A stretch of 64,000 bases of DNA from assembly GCA_947474065.1 (NCBI GenBank), contig CANJHD010000002.1, positions 1-64,000 on the forward strand. Reading direction: 5' to 3'. Below, in pieces: positions 29,824-38,460 of the stretch; position 1 is the first letter of the stretch, and every line of letters begins with the position of its first letter. Position numbers and translations under genes: made by a program. The notes below the pieces were generated by a model that saw nothing but the letters and a program-made list of their open reading frames with translations, searched no databases and was not told where the DNA came from. This stretch comes from Planctomycetaceae bacterium. GTDB lineage: Bacteria; Planctomycetota; Phycisphaerae; Phycisphaerales; SM1A02.

Positions 29824-31022
29824 CTTTCCGAATCTCTCCATACATCCGAACGTTGTGCGCAGCAGTCATTGCACTCTCTGCATTCGCAGTACCAAACACT
29901 TGCTTCGCGCAAGGTGGTGGTGGCACGCCGGATCCGCGACCATTCGCATTGTTCCGCGACATGTTCGACACCTTCGGCGAGTGGCACGGGCCGATCGTCA
30001 ACATGGCCTACCAGCCACAGGTGCAGTACACCTACTCCGACACCCCTGGAAACAAGAACAATTTCAACGGTTCCATCGCTTGGGGTAGTTACATCTGGGT
30101 AACCCCAGAAATCAACGTCAACATCAACCTCAGCCTTGATCAGATTGATGCGCCTAAGAACGAAGACCAATGGTTCTTCAACGGCGAAGGCATCAACGCG
30201 GGTGATATCTGGGTGCAATGGAGCGACCAGCGAACTGGCATCTTGGCGGGACGATTCACCGCGCCATTCGGTATCGCGCCGTTGATCCTGCCCGGTCTGT
30301 TCGATCTGAACTTTGTTGGCGCGTACAACTTCGGCGGACTCATGGGAACCATGGGCACTCTGTCGACGGGTGACGAAGGTGGCGGTATTCACTCACTCAG
30401 CGTTGCTGGCTTCGGCATTGATACGACCTTCATGTCACAGAGCTACATCGTCTCTACTCCGAGCCCAACCGGCCCTGGAACAGGCGGCGGAGTCGACAGT
30501 TACTGCATCTCATACAACGGCGTGAATATCCCACTCCTCTTTCCAACCTTGCAGGTTGCCGTGTCGTACATCGACTTCGGAACCGGTATCGGGGCGGACG
30601 CCAATCAGAAGGGTTTCACTGCTGGCTTCAACTGGCAATACGTTGTGAATGGCGATGCCACTCAGACGCTTGATGCTGGCTACATGAGTATCGGGCCAAT
30701 GTTCGAGTATGTGAAGTTCTGGAATGTCGATGGCGTCCAGGATGCCTCCAGTGACTACTACACGCTCGGCATCATTGGCAACGCAGGCAACTGGCAGTCC
30801 GATGTTGCCCTGACTTGGAACAACACTTCGGCCACATCAAGCGCCCCCGGGTATGACAACTTCCTTGCATCAGCAAGCATCGGCTACAACTTCTTCGGGC
30901 CGCAGTCGCTCGTTGAATTTGGCTATGCATATCAAGTGCAAGACGGGAAAGTGGACAACCAAGTGGGCATCCAAGTGAACTTCCCGATCAATGCGCTCGA
31001 GTACTTCCCGCTTTGGAATTGA
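29820..31022 (+). CDS. exported porin-like beta-barrel protein
   Basis: A 400-residue protein with a signal peptide cleaved near FAQGGGG (about residue 37). The mature part shows alternating strands with aromatic residues (QVQYTYSDTPGNKN, GSYIWVTPEINVNINLSLDQID, SASIGYNFFGPQSLVEFGYAYQ), consistent with an outer-membrane beta-barrel or transporter-like porin. The GTG start overlaps the TGA of the multicopper oxidase-SCO gene, so production is probably coupled. It may pass a substrate or metal across the outer membrane for the oxidase; this is inference from coupling. It has no catalytic motif. Confidence 0.8.
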   Translation: MTFRISPYIRTLCAAVIALSAFAVPNTCFAQGGGGTPDPRPFALFRDMFDTFGEWHGPIVNMAYQPQVQYTYSDTPGNKNNFNGSIAWGSYIWVTPEINVNINLSLDQIDAPKNEDQWFFNGEGINAGDIWVQWSDQRTGILAGRFTAPFGIAPLILPGLFDLNFVGAYNFGGLMGTMGTLSTGDEGGGIHSLSVAGFGIDTTFMSQSYIVSTPSPTGPGTGGGVDSYCISYNGVNIPLLFPTLQVAVSYIDFGTGIGADANQKGFTAGFNWQYVVNGDATQTLDAGYMSIGPMFEYVKFWNVDGVQDASSDYYTLGIIGNAGNWQSDVALTWNNTSATSSAPGYDNFLASASIGYNFFGPQSLVEFGYAYQVQDGKVDNQVGIQVNFPINALEYFPLWN

Positions 31023-31188
31023 TGGAATAGACCGGGATTACCAGTACGAATCAGTGCGGCAAGCGGCTTCCCAGAGCCGTAATTGCTGCATTGTTTCTCA
31101 TGGTTGTCCCTGATGAACGGTCGAAAGCAAGTATCGTTGCGAACCGCGCGATACATCGATCACACATCCTGAAAGGAATTTCGCTCTC

Positions 31189-31830
31189 ATGGCTTCATTC
31201 ATTCGCATAGCTCCAAGCCTTCTTGCCTGCGTATTCGTAAGCACGTCGGTCGCATTTGCAACTCAAGCTGGCACTGGTCAGGTCCCCCCGAAGAATCCCG
31301 GTGGCGCTGGCGAGCCAGGTGGCCCAGCAGGTCCCGGCGGCGTCGGTCCGGCTGGTCCCGGTGGTGCTGGTAGGCCAGGTGGACCCGTTGGTCCAGGCGG
31401 CGTTGGTCCCGCTGGTCCGGGCGGTCCCGCCCGTCCGGGTAAGCCAGGCAGGCCCGTTGGTCCAGCTGGTCCCGGTGGTGCTGGAAAGCCAGGCGGTCCG
31501 GTTGGTCCCGGCGGCGTAGGTCCTGCTGGTCCCGGTGGTCCCGGCGACCCTGGTAAGCCAGGTGGTCCGGCTGGTCCAGGTGGCGTTGGTCCTGCTGGTC
31601 CCGGTGGCGCTGGTACGCCAGGCGGTCCGGCTGGTCCAGGCGGTGTTGGCCCCGCTGGTCCCGGTGGTGCAGGACGACCGGGCGGTCCGGCTGGTCCCGG
31701 CGGCGCTGGTAAGCCAGGTGGTCCGGCTGGTGCCGGCGGTGCTGGTCCCGCTGGTCCCGGCGGTGCTGGACGACCAGGTGGTGCCGGACGTCCGGGTGGC
31801 GCTGACAGACCTGGCGGTCCAGGTCGGTAA
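31189..31830 (+). CDS. secreted Gly/Pro-repeat, collagen-like protein
   Basis: A 213-residue protein. After a signal peptide (to about residue 24, SVAFATQA) almost the whole chain is Gly/Pro repeats. The basic unit is about 20 residues made of two octads GPAGPGGV and GPAGPGGA plus a GxPG tetrad, repeated roughly eight times with small changes. This gives Gly at every third position only in short runs with regular breaks, so it is collagen-like rather than a strict Gly-X-Y collagen. It is probably an extracellular or periplasmic structural protein. A TGAAAGGAA ribosome site precedes the ATG. Confidence 0.8.
   Translation: MASFIRIAPSLLACVFVSTSVAFATQAGTGQVPPKNPGGAGEPGGPAGPGGVGPAGPGGAGRPGGPVGPGGVGPAGPGGPARPGKPGRPVGPAGPGGAGKPGGPVGPGGVGPAGPGGPGDPGKPGGPAGPGGVGPAGPGGAGTPGGPAGPGGVGPAGPGGAGRPGGPAGPGGAGKPGGPAGAGGAGPAGPGGAGRPGGAGRPGGADRPGGPGR
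31228..31825 (+). repeat. tandem ~60-bp repeats encoding Gly/Pro units
   Basis: Near-identical stretches such as GGTCCGGCTGGTCC and GGCGTTGGTCC recur in tandem with a period near 60 bp. Variation is mostly at third codon positions and in one or two residues per unit. The repeats leave several opposite-strand frames open, which explains four overlapping ORF-track entries. Recombination between units would change the protein length. Confidence 0.7.
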
Positions 31831-31881
31831 AACTCCCACGCGGCCTGATGGCGCGCACGGATTCTCAAATCTCAAATTACA

Positions 31882-31922
31882 AATTGCCGCACTCAACTAC
31901 GAGTGCGGCAATTATATTTTTG
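31882..31922 (+). terminator. intrinsic terminator after the Gly/Pro-repeat gene
   Basis: AATTGCCGCACTC pairs perfectly with GAGTGCGGCAATT over 13 bp with a 6-nt loop, followed by ATATTTTTGT. It lies about 50 bp past the stop and may also end the convergent lipoprotein transcript, since the opposite strand has a TTTGTAATTTG run. Confidence 0.88.
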
Positions 31923-31979
31923 TAATCCACTCATTGCCGTGCAATTCCGGCGCGCCCACGGATCTGGCATCGGCATCCG

Positions 31980-32984
31980 TCAGCGAATCGTCCCGGCTGG
32001 CGCATCAAGCAGCCAACCAGTGCACAGGTCATTGCCGAAATTCTTCTGATCGTCAAGCACCCACACAACCTGCTTGGCGCGCGTGACCTCAAACATCTGT
32101 GGATTCGATTCCCCAGCATGAGTATTGCCGACCACAAGGTTTCCGTTCGGAAGAACCTGCAGACTCGTGACCCAGCAGAGGTGGATCGGACGACCATCCG
32201 CTCGCTTCAATTCATCACGCTCGATGGACCACACCACCTTGCCGCTCGCTGTGACTTCCATCACTCGATTATTGTTTCCGCCGCCAATGAGCGTGTTGCC
32301 GTTCGGAAGACGAAGAGCATTGAACACGCATGTTCCGTGGCCGTCATGCCCGCCGGTTGCTGGCTGTCCGTTCAAATCAAGCGCAAATTCCCACACCACC
32401 GCGCCAGTGCGGTCATATTCGCGCACACATCCGAGCCCCTCGTGACATACAAGGTATGTACCTGATGAAGTCTTGCGAACGCGCCGCGTATCGCGATGCG
32501 CATCGGGATGCTCAACATGAATTGGTACGGATGCGCGAACGATGCCCTTTGCATCCACCTCAATGATTCGCAGATTGCCAGTCTCCGCAATCATGGTGTT
32601 GCCATCAGGCAGCCGCTCGAATGCGTGAATCTCCACAGCGCCCGCGTACGGCGCAACCGGGACGCTGGTCCATTGCCACACCACTTCCTTCGCTGGCGTC
32701 ATCTCAACGATTCGATTCGGCGCAGGATGGATCAGCACATTCCCGTTCGCAAGCACCACGATGTCGTGCGAGTTATGCGGGCACGGAACCTGCCATTCCA
32801 ATGTCCCGTCCGCGGCAATGATTGATACGGCGCCACGATCCTGCCCAATGATCCGGTGGGAGATGGGTGCGGCGGCTGCATGCCCGCCCTGCCCCGATGC
32901 CTCCGGCGAAGCGGCGCAGGATGCAAGAATTGCCGTAGAAATAGCGGCGAGAATGGCGGCGGTGAGTTGCTTGCGTGAGGGCAT
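31980..32984 (-). CDS. beta-propeller lipoprotein (PQQ/aryl-sulfotransferase-like repeats)
   Basis: A 334-residue predicted lipoprotein with signal peptide and lipobox LASC (Cys23). The mature part has about five propeller blades marked by an NGN/DGN turn and a closing hydrophobic strand: NGNVLIHPAPNRIVEM, DGNTMIAETGNLRIIEV, NGNTLIGGGNNNRVMEV, NGNLVVGNTHAG. Many W-containing strands (VVWQW, VVWEF, VVWSI, VVWVL) match PQQ-like or arylsulfotransferase-like propellers. No catalytic residue set is evident. The track frame runs 143 codons further upstream, antisense to the EF-hand gene; the lipoprotein signal fixes the start at 32984. Confidence 0.8.
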   Translation of the reverse strand: MPSRKQLTAAILAAISTAILASCAASPEASGQGGHAAAAPISHRIIGQDRGAVSIIAADGTLEWQVPCPHNSHDIVVLANGNVLIHPAPNRIVEMTPAKEVVWQWTSVPVAPYAGAVEIHAFERLPDGNTMIAETGNLRIIEVDAKGIVRASVPIHVEHPDAHRDTRRVRKTSSGTYLVCHEGLGCVREYDRTGAVVWEFALDLNGQPATGGHDGHGTCVFNALRLPNGNTLIGGGNNNRVMEVTASGKVVWSIERDELKRADGRPIHLCWVTSLQVLPNGNLVVGNTHAGESNPQMFEVTRAKQVVWVLDDQKNFGNDLCTGWLLDAPAGTIR

Positions 32985-33186
32985 GTCCGGCAGCCTAGCG
33001 GTGCTCGGACTGAGCGCCGTTACAACGATTTCACGAATTGCGACGATTCCATGAAATGGCGTCCCAACTCGCTGCGTTCCTCCCCGGAGCATGGCTTCAC
33101 CATGACGCATGAAACACCTCGCCGACAATCCTTTGTCCCCTCCGACAAACTTCCGGCAAACCCGATACTGAAAGGAACACACTGAC

Positions 33187-33621
33187 ATGAACAAGAACGC
33201 ATTCACATTCATCGCTCCCGCCTTCCTCGCACTTTCACTCGCAGGCACGGTTGTTGCCATCGCGCCACCGGCTGACCAAGCCCCGCCGGCGAAGGATCCG
33301 GGTGGCCAGGGTGGACCAGGCGGTCCAGGACAGGGACCAGGCGGTCCTGGTGGCGAAGGTCGCAAGCGCCCAGACTTTAAGACGCTCGACAAGAACGGCG
33401 ACGGCTTCATCACTCAAGACGAAGTTCCAGCCGACGCATGGGAACGCATGAAGAAGCTCGACAAGAATGGCGACGGCAAGGTGTCTGAAGAGGAACTGAA
33501 ACAAGGCATGAAGGGTCGCGGTCGTGGTCCGGGCGGCGAAGGCGGCAAGGGTGACAAGGGCGGTAAGGGTGGCGATGTTCCACCAGCACCACCAGCACCA
33601 CCAGCCCCACCAAAGGCCTAA
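33187..33621 (+). CDS. secreted EF-hand protein with Gly/Pro-rich flanks
   Basis: A 144-residue exported protein. A signal peptide (to about residue 24) is followed by a Gly/Pro/Gln-rich linker, then two canonical calcium-binding EF loops, DKNGDGFITQDE (about 68-79) and DKNGDGKVSEEE (about 92-103). A Gly/Lys-rich segment and a PPAPPAPPAPP tail end the protein. It should bind Ca2+ outside the cytoplasm. The upstream region contains the same TGAAAGGAA ribosome site as the Gly/Pro-repeat gene, and the low-complexity composition is similar, so the two may be part of the same surface or matrix layer. Confidence 0.85.
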   Translation: MNKNAFTFIAPAFLALSLAGTVVAIAPPADQAPPAKDPGGQGGPGGPGQGPGGPGGEGRKRPDFKTLDKNGDGFITQDEVPADAWERMKKLDKNGDGKVSEEELKQGMKGRGRGPGGEGGKGDKGGKGGDVPPAPPAPPAPPKA

Positions 33622-33660
33622 TCGAGTCACTGCGCGCATCGCAGCACTCTCAACAATCAA

Positions 33661-33694
33661 CGCCGCCGCGAGCAATTCGCGGCGGCGTTTGTGT
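33661..33694 (+). terminator. intrinsic terminator after the EF-hand gene
   Basis: CGCCGCCGCGA (33661-33671) pairs with TCGCGGCGGCG (33677-33687) across the loop GCAAT and is followed by TTTGTGTTT. It ends the EF-hand transcript before the DUF3313-like gene. Confidence 0.88.
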
Positions 33695-33767
33695 TTACCG
33701 CCGCGCGCCGCATTGCACTATCGTCACCGTGTCAACGCCACACAGACCGCATATATAGGAAACAAAG

Positions 33768-34361
33768 ATGAAACTCACCACCATCATTCCCGCCGCGCTC
33801 GCATCACTTCTCGCCACCGGCGCACTTACTGGTTGCAGCAAGACCGTTGCATACACCGGATACATCCCACGAACCGTTGCTCTCAAAGGCGATGGCGATG
33901 AGCGCAAGGACTTCCGAATGAAGGACCTCGATATCTCACGTTTCGGCAAAGTAGTGATCGACCCCGTCGTGACGCCCGATGGCAATGCATACGGCGACCT
34001 CACTGCTGATCAACTGCAACAACTGCGCACACTCCTACAGGAAGCGCTCGCGAAGTCATTCGGTACGGGCATCGGTACTGGTGATCACACCCTTGTTATC
34101 CGAGCAGCAATCACCGGCGTCAAGCCCAATCAACCGCTGCGCAACATCGCTCCGCAATCGCAGATTCTCAAGGGTGGCTACGGATACGCGGGAGCAGAGC
34201 TCTACGCCATGGACGGCGCAAACGGCCCAGTGGTAGCGGCACTCATGCAGACGCATGACACCGAACGTTTCGGCACCGGGAAACTCTCTGCCCTCGGCAC
34301 TGCTGAAAATGCGTGTGCGCTATGGGCTGACTCGTTCCGCGAACTCATTGACAAGAAGTGA
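33768..34361 (+). CDS. DUF3313-like lipoprotein
   Basis: A 197-residue predicted lipoprotein with lipobox LTGC (Cys23). The segment FRMKDLDISRFGKVVIDPVV followed by a late ADSFRELIDKK helix resembles the DUF3313 family of small envelope lipoproteins. The function of the family is not known. The next gene starts with GTG inside its stop codon region (GTGA), so the two are probably co-translated. The terminator upstream separates it from the EF-hand gene. Confidence 0.75.
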   Translation: MKLTTIIPAALASLLATGALTGCSKTVAYTGYIPRTVALKGDGDERKDFRMKDLDISRFGKVVIDPVVTPDGNAYGDLTADQLQQLRTLLQEALAKSFGTGIGTGDHTLVIRAAITGVKPNQPLRNIAPQSQILKGGYGYAGAELYAMDGANGPVVAALMQTHDTERFGTGKLSALGTAENACALWADSFRELIDKK

Positions 34362-34909
34362 CCGGCGCGAACGACTTTCATGCAAGCATGATCCGAGACA
34401 CTCCATCGACTTCATCGCTCCCCGAGCAGGTTGCGCGCCATCTTGATGGCGCCGACCTGCCCGGGCGAGCGGGACAAGCATTTCGACTTTCAACAGTTGA
34501 TGAGTCTGGCTGGCCCCACGGCGCACAGTTGTCGATCGGTGAAGTGCTCGCTCCCGATGCGCACCGGCTCCATATCTGCATCTGGGCGCATTCATCCACC
34601 TGTCGCAACATGAAGCGTCACGGACGAGCCACTCTCTCGTTGGTCCTTGATGGTGCTGTCTTTGAGATCCGGCTGCATGCCACGGCCGTTGTTGCGCCGC
34701 AACACAGCCTGCCAGCAACCGTCACCCATACGACTGAGGCGGCCAACGAGCCGCAATTGGCGTTTTTTCGAGCCACTGTGGAATCAACCGAAGAACATCG
34801 TGCGAAATATGCCGATGTGACCACCGGTTTGTCCTATCGTTTGCGCTCGCCCGACGAGGTGCTCGCGCGGTGGGCCGCGCAGATCTCATTGCTCCGGCAA
34901 CTCACCTGA
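34358..34909 (+). CDS. FMN-binding split-barrel (pyridoxamine phosphate oxidase-like) protein
   Basis: A 183-residue cytoplasmic protein with the pattern of the PNPOx-like split barrel: AFRLSTVDESGWPHGAQLS forms the first strands, and HLHICIWAHSSTCRNMKRHGRATLSLV matches the FMN-phosphate-binding area. The family includes flavin or F420 reductases and heme-binding proteins; no specific reaction is visible. GTG at 34358 overlaps the preceding stop; the ATG at 34388 is an alternative. It lies just before ubiX, so a flavin link is possible but unproven. Confidence 0.72.
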   Translation: MTGANDFHASMIRDTPSTSSLPEQVARHLDGADLPGRAGQAFRLSTVDESGWPHGAQLSIGEVLAPDAHRLHICIWAHSSTCRNMKRHGRATLSLVLDGAVFEIRLHATAVVAPQHSLPATVTHTTEAANEPQLAFFRATVESTEEHRAKYADVTTGLSYRLRSPDEVLARWAAQISLLRQLT

Positions 34910-34921
34910 ACAGCGCACAGT

Positions 34922-35497
34922 ATGAAGCGAATCATCATCGGAATCACCGGCGCCTCTGGCGCGATCTACGGCATCCGTGCCCTCGAACTCCTTCGCGCTG
35001 CGGGGGTGGAGACGCACCTCGTCCTATCACCGTCGGCGGGACGGACCATCGCTGAGGAAACTGATCTCTCCATTGAGCATGTCAAGGACCTCGCTTCTGT
35101 AGTGCACGGCTTTAAAGATATTGGAGCGTCCATCGCTAGCGGCTCGTTCCAAGTCGACGGCATGCTGGTGGCGCCGTGCTCCGTGAAAACCCTCGCCGGA
35201 ATCGCCCACTGCTTCGATGATGAACTCATTGTGCGCGCGGCCGATGTGCAGCTGAAGGAACGCCGCCGCGTGGTGCTCATGTTCCGCGAGACACCATTGC
35301 ATGCGGGGCACATCGCAATCATGGAGCGCGCCACACTCAACGGTGCCATCGTCATGCCGCCCGTTCCCGCGTTCTATCACCGACCCAAGTCGATCGATGA
35401 CATTGTCAATCAATCAGTGGGACGAGCCCTTGATCTCTTTGGCATTGATGCAAACGTAGTGCGCCGCTGGAATGGGCAAGGAACCAGCGCGGACTAA
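34922..35497 (+). CDS. ubiX: UbiX-type flavin prenyltransferase
   Basis: A 191-residue flavoprotein of the UbiX/Pad1 family. The N-terminal IIGITGASGAIYG is the FMN-phosphate site; VAPCSVKTLAGIAHCFDDELIVRAADV and RETPLHAGHIAIMERATLNGAIVMPPVPAFYHRP are hallmark segments. It makes prenylated FMN from FMN and dimethylallyl phosphate, the cofactor of UbiD-type decarboxylases. No ubiD gene lies in the window. Its length is normal for the family. Confidence 0.93.
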   Translation: MKRIIIGITGASGAIYGIRALELLRAAGVETHLVLSPSAGRTIAEETDLSIEHVKDLASVVHGFKDIGASIASGSFQVDGMLVAPCSVKTLAGIAHCFDDELIVRAADVQLKERRRVVLMFRETPLHAGHIAIMERATLNGAIVMPPVPAFYHRPKSIDDIVNQSVGRALDLFGIDANVVRRWNGQGTSAD

Positions 35498-35528
35498 GCC
35501 CCGCATGGGCGCAAGTCCACTCCCGCAC

Positions 35529-37094
35529 TCACCAGTGCCGACGCGCTGGCATCAATGAGCAATCGAGCACCAAATCCGTCGGCTCGGTGATTCCCGGCGG
35601 TTGTTGAAGCGAGAAGAATATTGGCCGCTCAGGATCGATCCGCGCGAGCCACGGCTCTGTTAGGTCAATCAGAATCATCTGCGCGGGCGGAAGAACATAC
35701 TGCCCATAGGTACGGTCGAGGATGCAACTCGCCGGAAAGAAGACGATGCCTGCGTATGCGCGGGCTTCATGATGTGGGGGCACCGTGTGCTGAAATGCAA
35801 GAATCGCTTCGTTGGTAATCCGCGTGCATTTCCAAGTGATCTCTGACTGATACGCCCGCCCAGCGAGACCGATGGCGCCGATCCCCGCGAGCGCGGTTGT
35901 GGCGATCACCGCGACTGAGCGACACAACAGGCGTTCATCGGTCGCAACGGGATTCCAGAGCGCGATGAGCGCGGCGGCAAACAGAATTCCTGTGCCGACA
36001 TTGGCGCCCATGCAATACAGCTCCGAAACACTCCCCATAGGAATGGTGGATGCGGTGCTCGCGAAGGCGACTCCTGAAAGGATGACGGCAGATAGCAATG
36101 AAGCCTGCCCTGCCACCCGACGGTGAAAGAATGCAAACCCCATCGCGGTCACCAAGACTCCAGCCATGAGGGCGATAGCCAACAATGGCAGCACACGTAA
36201 GACTGGCGACGCATCGTTGTCGGTCATCAAATGGAATGGTCCGTTGCCGAGGCATCCCGCAATCGTCATTGCAGAATTCACCACTACATTCAAACCGAAC
36301 TCAGCCTGATAGCGCGCGCCCGGGTCACTCGCTGCAGCACTGCCAAGCGCGCCAGTCACCACACGAGCCGCCATATGCGCCACAGGAAGTGCAATAGTTG
36401 GCAACAGGATCAACGACGCCCGAAGTGTGGCACTTCGATCTCGTAGTGCGCACCACACAACGCCAATGATTGTGGCGGTTCCGATGGCGGCACTCCAACC
36501 GTACATGGTCTCCTTCACATTCACGCCGATAGCGAACACGATGGCAAGCCATAGAAGCGTTGACCAAGCGGTGCGCCCCGCGCGTGCGGCATCGAATGCA
36601 CGCCATGCCAAGAGCATGGCACATGCTCCGAGCGCAGCCGACCATGACTGTGACGACGCATCCATCTGCCAAGCAGCAGTCGTTGTGGGTGGGGAGAGCC
36701 CAATCCAAAGAAGCGCCAGCGGCGGGAGCGCTTGATTACCGGGGGCAATTCGTTGTGCCAATCCAACAACTGCCCAGGCCAGCGTCAGCAGCGCGAGCGC
36801 CTGCACCAGCATCAACCAACCACAGGAAAGGGACATCGGATCGCATGAAGCGCTAACCAAGATCTCGAGCGGACGAAAGCTTGCTGAATGCAACCATGCG
36901 TCGCAAATGCGTGTCCATGTCGGCTGCACGCACGCCGGCTCACGAAGGAACTTAATGTCGTCGTTCGTTGCAACGATTCCTGCCCACTCGGGCCACAGAA
37001 TGATGAATGCCCCAACGAGCACCGCCGCAACCCATAGGAAGATGACAGCGCGCGAATTTCGCATTTGCAACTGATCAGTTCCTACTGCCATCAA
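35529..37094 (-). CDS. polytopic membrane protein, unknown function
   Basis: A 521-residue inner-membrane protein with about 11-12 hydrophobic helices and one larger extracytoplasmic C-terminal segment of about 110 residues. The first loop carries an acidic pair (VATNDDIKFL) and a later IGVNVKETMYGW, an arrangement seen in GT-C-fold glycosyltransferases and other lipid-linked sugar enzymes, but I do not see enough to assign it. Its start overlaps the serC stop by 4 bp (ATGA), so it is co-transcribed with serC. Confidence 0.7.
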   Translation of the reverse strand: MMAVGTDQLQMRNSRAVIFLWVAAVLVGAFIILWPEWAGIVATNDDIKFLREPACVQPTWTRICDAWLHSASFRPLEILVSASCDPMSLSCGWLMLVQALALLTLAWAVVGLAQRIAPGNQALPPLALLWIGLSPPTTTAAWQMDASSQSWSAALGACAMLLAWRAFDAARAGRTAWSTLLWLAIVFAIGVNVKETMYGWSAAIGTATIIGVVWCALRDRSATLRASLILLPTIALPVAHMAARVVTGALGSAAASDPGARYQAEFGLNVVVNSAMTIAGCLGNGPFHLMTDNDASPVLRVLPLLAIALMAGVLVTAMGFAFFHRRVAGQASLLSAVILSGVAFASTASTIPMGSVSELYCMGANVGTGILFAAALIALWNPVATDERLLCRSVAVIATTALAGIGAIGLAGRAYQSEITWKCTRITNEAILAFQHTVPPHHEARAYAGIVFFPASCILDRTYGQYVLPPAQMILIDLTEPWLARIDPERPIFFSLQQPPGITEPTDLVLDCSLMPARRHW

Positions 37095-38254
37095 CCGTTC
37101 CGCTTAGCGAACGCGGCCATGAACTCTGCCAACAACTCGCAGCCCTTCGCGGGGAACGCGTTGTAAACGCAGGCGCGGATGCCGCCCCAGTCACGATGGC
37201 CGCGCAGTCCGCACAGTCCTTCGCTCTCAGCCTCGGCAACAAAGCGGTCAACAAGCGCGTCGCTCGGAAGTTGGTAACTGATGGACATGTCACTGCGGCA
37301 ATCGGCGCGCATTGATGGTCTGTAGAAGCCACCGCTGCCATCAATCGCCGCGTAAATGTGTGCGGCTTTCGCCTTGTTGCGTGGACCAAAGGCGGCGGGA
37401 CCGCCAAACTCATGCGTCCACTGCGCCATCAGACCGATCACCCGTACGCCGAAAGTTGGCGGAGTATTGGGGCGCGACTCAGTCTTGGCAAAGTGGGAGT
37501 AACTCAGCATCGGCGGCAGTGACGCATCGGCACGCTCCAAGAAAGACTTCTTGACAAGCACCATGGTGATCCCACTCGCGCCCAAATTCTTCTGGCCACT
37601 GGCAAAGAGCAGCTCGTGCGCATTGAGGTCATACGGCCGCGAGAAGATGTCACTGGTTGCATCGCAGACCAATGGCGCCGAAACACGCGGAGGCCGCGCG
37701 AACTGCGTGCCCTCAACCGTGTTGTTCGAGCAGTAGGCGAAATACGCAGCGCCCGTGCAATCCGAAATCTCTGCATCGGAAGGAACGTGGTCAAATCGGC
37801 ACGTCGCGCCGTCAAACACCTTCTTCGTTGGTCGGACGCAGGCCGTCTCCTTCTCGCCCTTGTGTGACCAGAGACCCGTGTCTGCAAAGGCAACCCAACT
37901 TGGCTCAGCTCCGACCTTCGCCTTGGGCACAAAGTTCATGGCGATCAATGAGAAGTGCTGCATCGAGCCACCAGGAAGGAACAGGACCTCCCAGTCGGCA
38001 CCAACTCCAGCACAGGCACGGACGCTTGCAAAGGCATCAGCCAACATCCGGTCATAGGCAGGTCCGCGATGGCTCTGCTCAAGCAGACCAATACCGCTGC
38101 CGTCAAAATCCATGATCTCCTCGCGGAGTTGCGCTAGGACGCTCTCTGGCATGCACGCTGGACCGGCGGAAAAGTTGTAGACGCGACCGGGACCGGGAGT
38201 CGTCGGGGGTTCTGGAGTACGCATGGCGGTGGCTGCGGTGGTTGCGGTGGTCAT
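37091..38254 (-). CDS. serC: phosphoserine aminotransferase
   Basis: A 387-residue PLP enzyme. VYNFSAGPACMPESVL, GLLEQSHRGPAYD, LPGGSMQHFSLIAMNF and the cofactor Lys in FASGQKNLGASGITMVLV are diagnostic of SerC. It converts 3-phosphohydroxypyruvate and glutamate to phosphoserine and 2-oxoglutarate in serine biosynthesis, with a side role in pyridoxine synthesis. The first ~25 residues are a low-complexity Thr/Ala/Pro extension, so an internal start is possible. The leader contains a strong hairpin with a U-tract about 60 bp before the start. Confidence 0.93.
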   Translation of the reverse strand: MTTATTAATAMRTPEPPTTPGPGRVYNFSAGPACMPESVLAQLREEIMDFDGSGIGLLEQSHRGPAYDRMLADAFASVRACAGVGADWEVLFLPGGSMQHFSLIAMNFVPKAKVGAEPSWVAFADTGLWSHKGEKETACVRPTKKVFDGATCRFDHVPSDAEISDCTGAAYFAYCSNNTVEGTQFARPPRVSAPLVCDATSDIFSRPYDLNAHELLFASGQKNLGASGITMVLVKKSFLERADASLPPMLSYSHFAKTESRPNTPPTFGVRVIGLMAQWTHEFGGPAAFGPRNKAKAAHIYAAIDGSGGFYRPSMRADCRSDMSISYQLPSDALVDRFVAEAESEGLCGLRGHRDWGGIRACVYNAFPAKGCELLAEFMAAFAKRNG

Positions 38255-38313
38255 GGGATGAGCTCGAGATCGTACGGCGCGCGGGGTCTCGGGTTAGTGG
38301 ACGGAATGAGGGG

Positions 38314-38355
38314 CAAAAAGAGAAAAGCCCCAGAGCACTCGGACGTGCTGGGGCT
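38314..38355 (-). terminator. intrinsic-terminator-like hairpin in the serC leader
   Basis: On the minus strand AGCCCC-AGCAC and GTGCT-CT-GGGGCT form an 11-bp stem with a 2-nt bulge and a 6-nt loop, followed immediately by TTTTCTCTTTTT. It lies about 60 bp before the serC start and downstream of a TATAAG box (plus-strand 38402-38407). A second hairpin CTACTG/CAGTAG sits at 38372-38392. Together they would form a leader of roughly 80 nt, either an attenuator controlling serC or a separate small RNA. Confidence 0.75.
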
Positions 38356-38460
38356 ATCGGGGCAAGGGGAACTACTGTCTGAACGGCAGTAGCACCCTCT
38401 GCTTATAGAAACGCAAACCAGGGCGTCCGCCCATCATGGGATCGCCACAAATGGTGACAA

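Noticed and set aside
31228-31825. Possible CRISPR array in the tandem repeats
   Set aside because: The repeats are contiguous coding units without unique spacers of uniform length, and no cas gene is nearby.
31195-31896. Three overlapping minus-strand ORFs of 196-233 residues opposite the Gly/Pro-repeat gene
   Set aside because: They arise from the repeat DNA, have Ser/Thr- or Pro-dominated low complexity, no signal or start context, and the plus-strand frame has the signal peptide and ribosome site.
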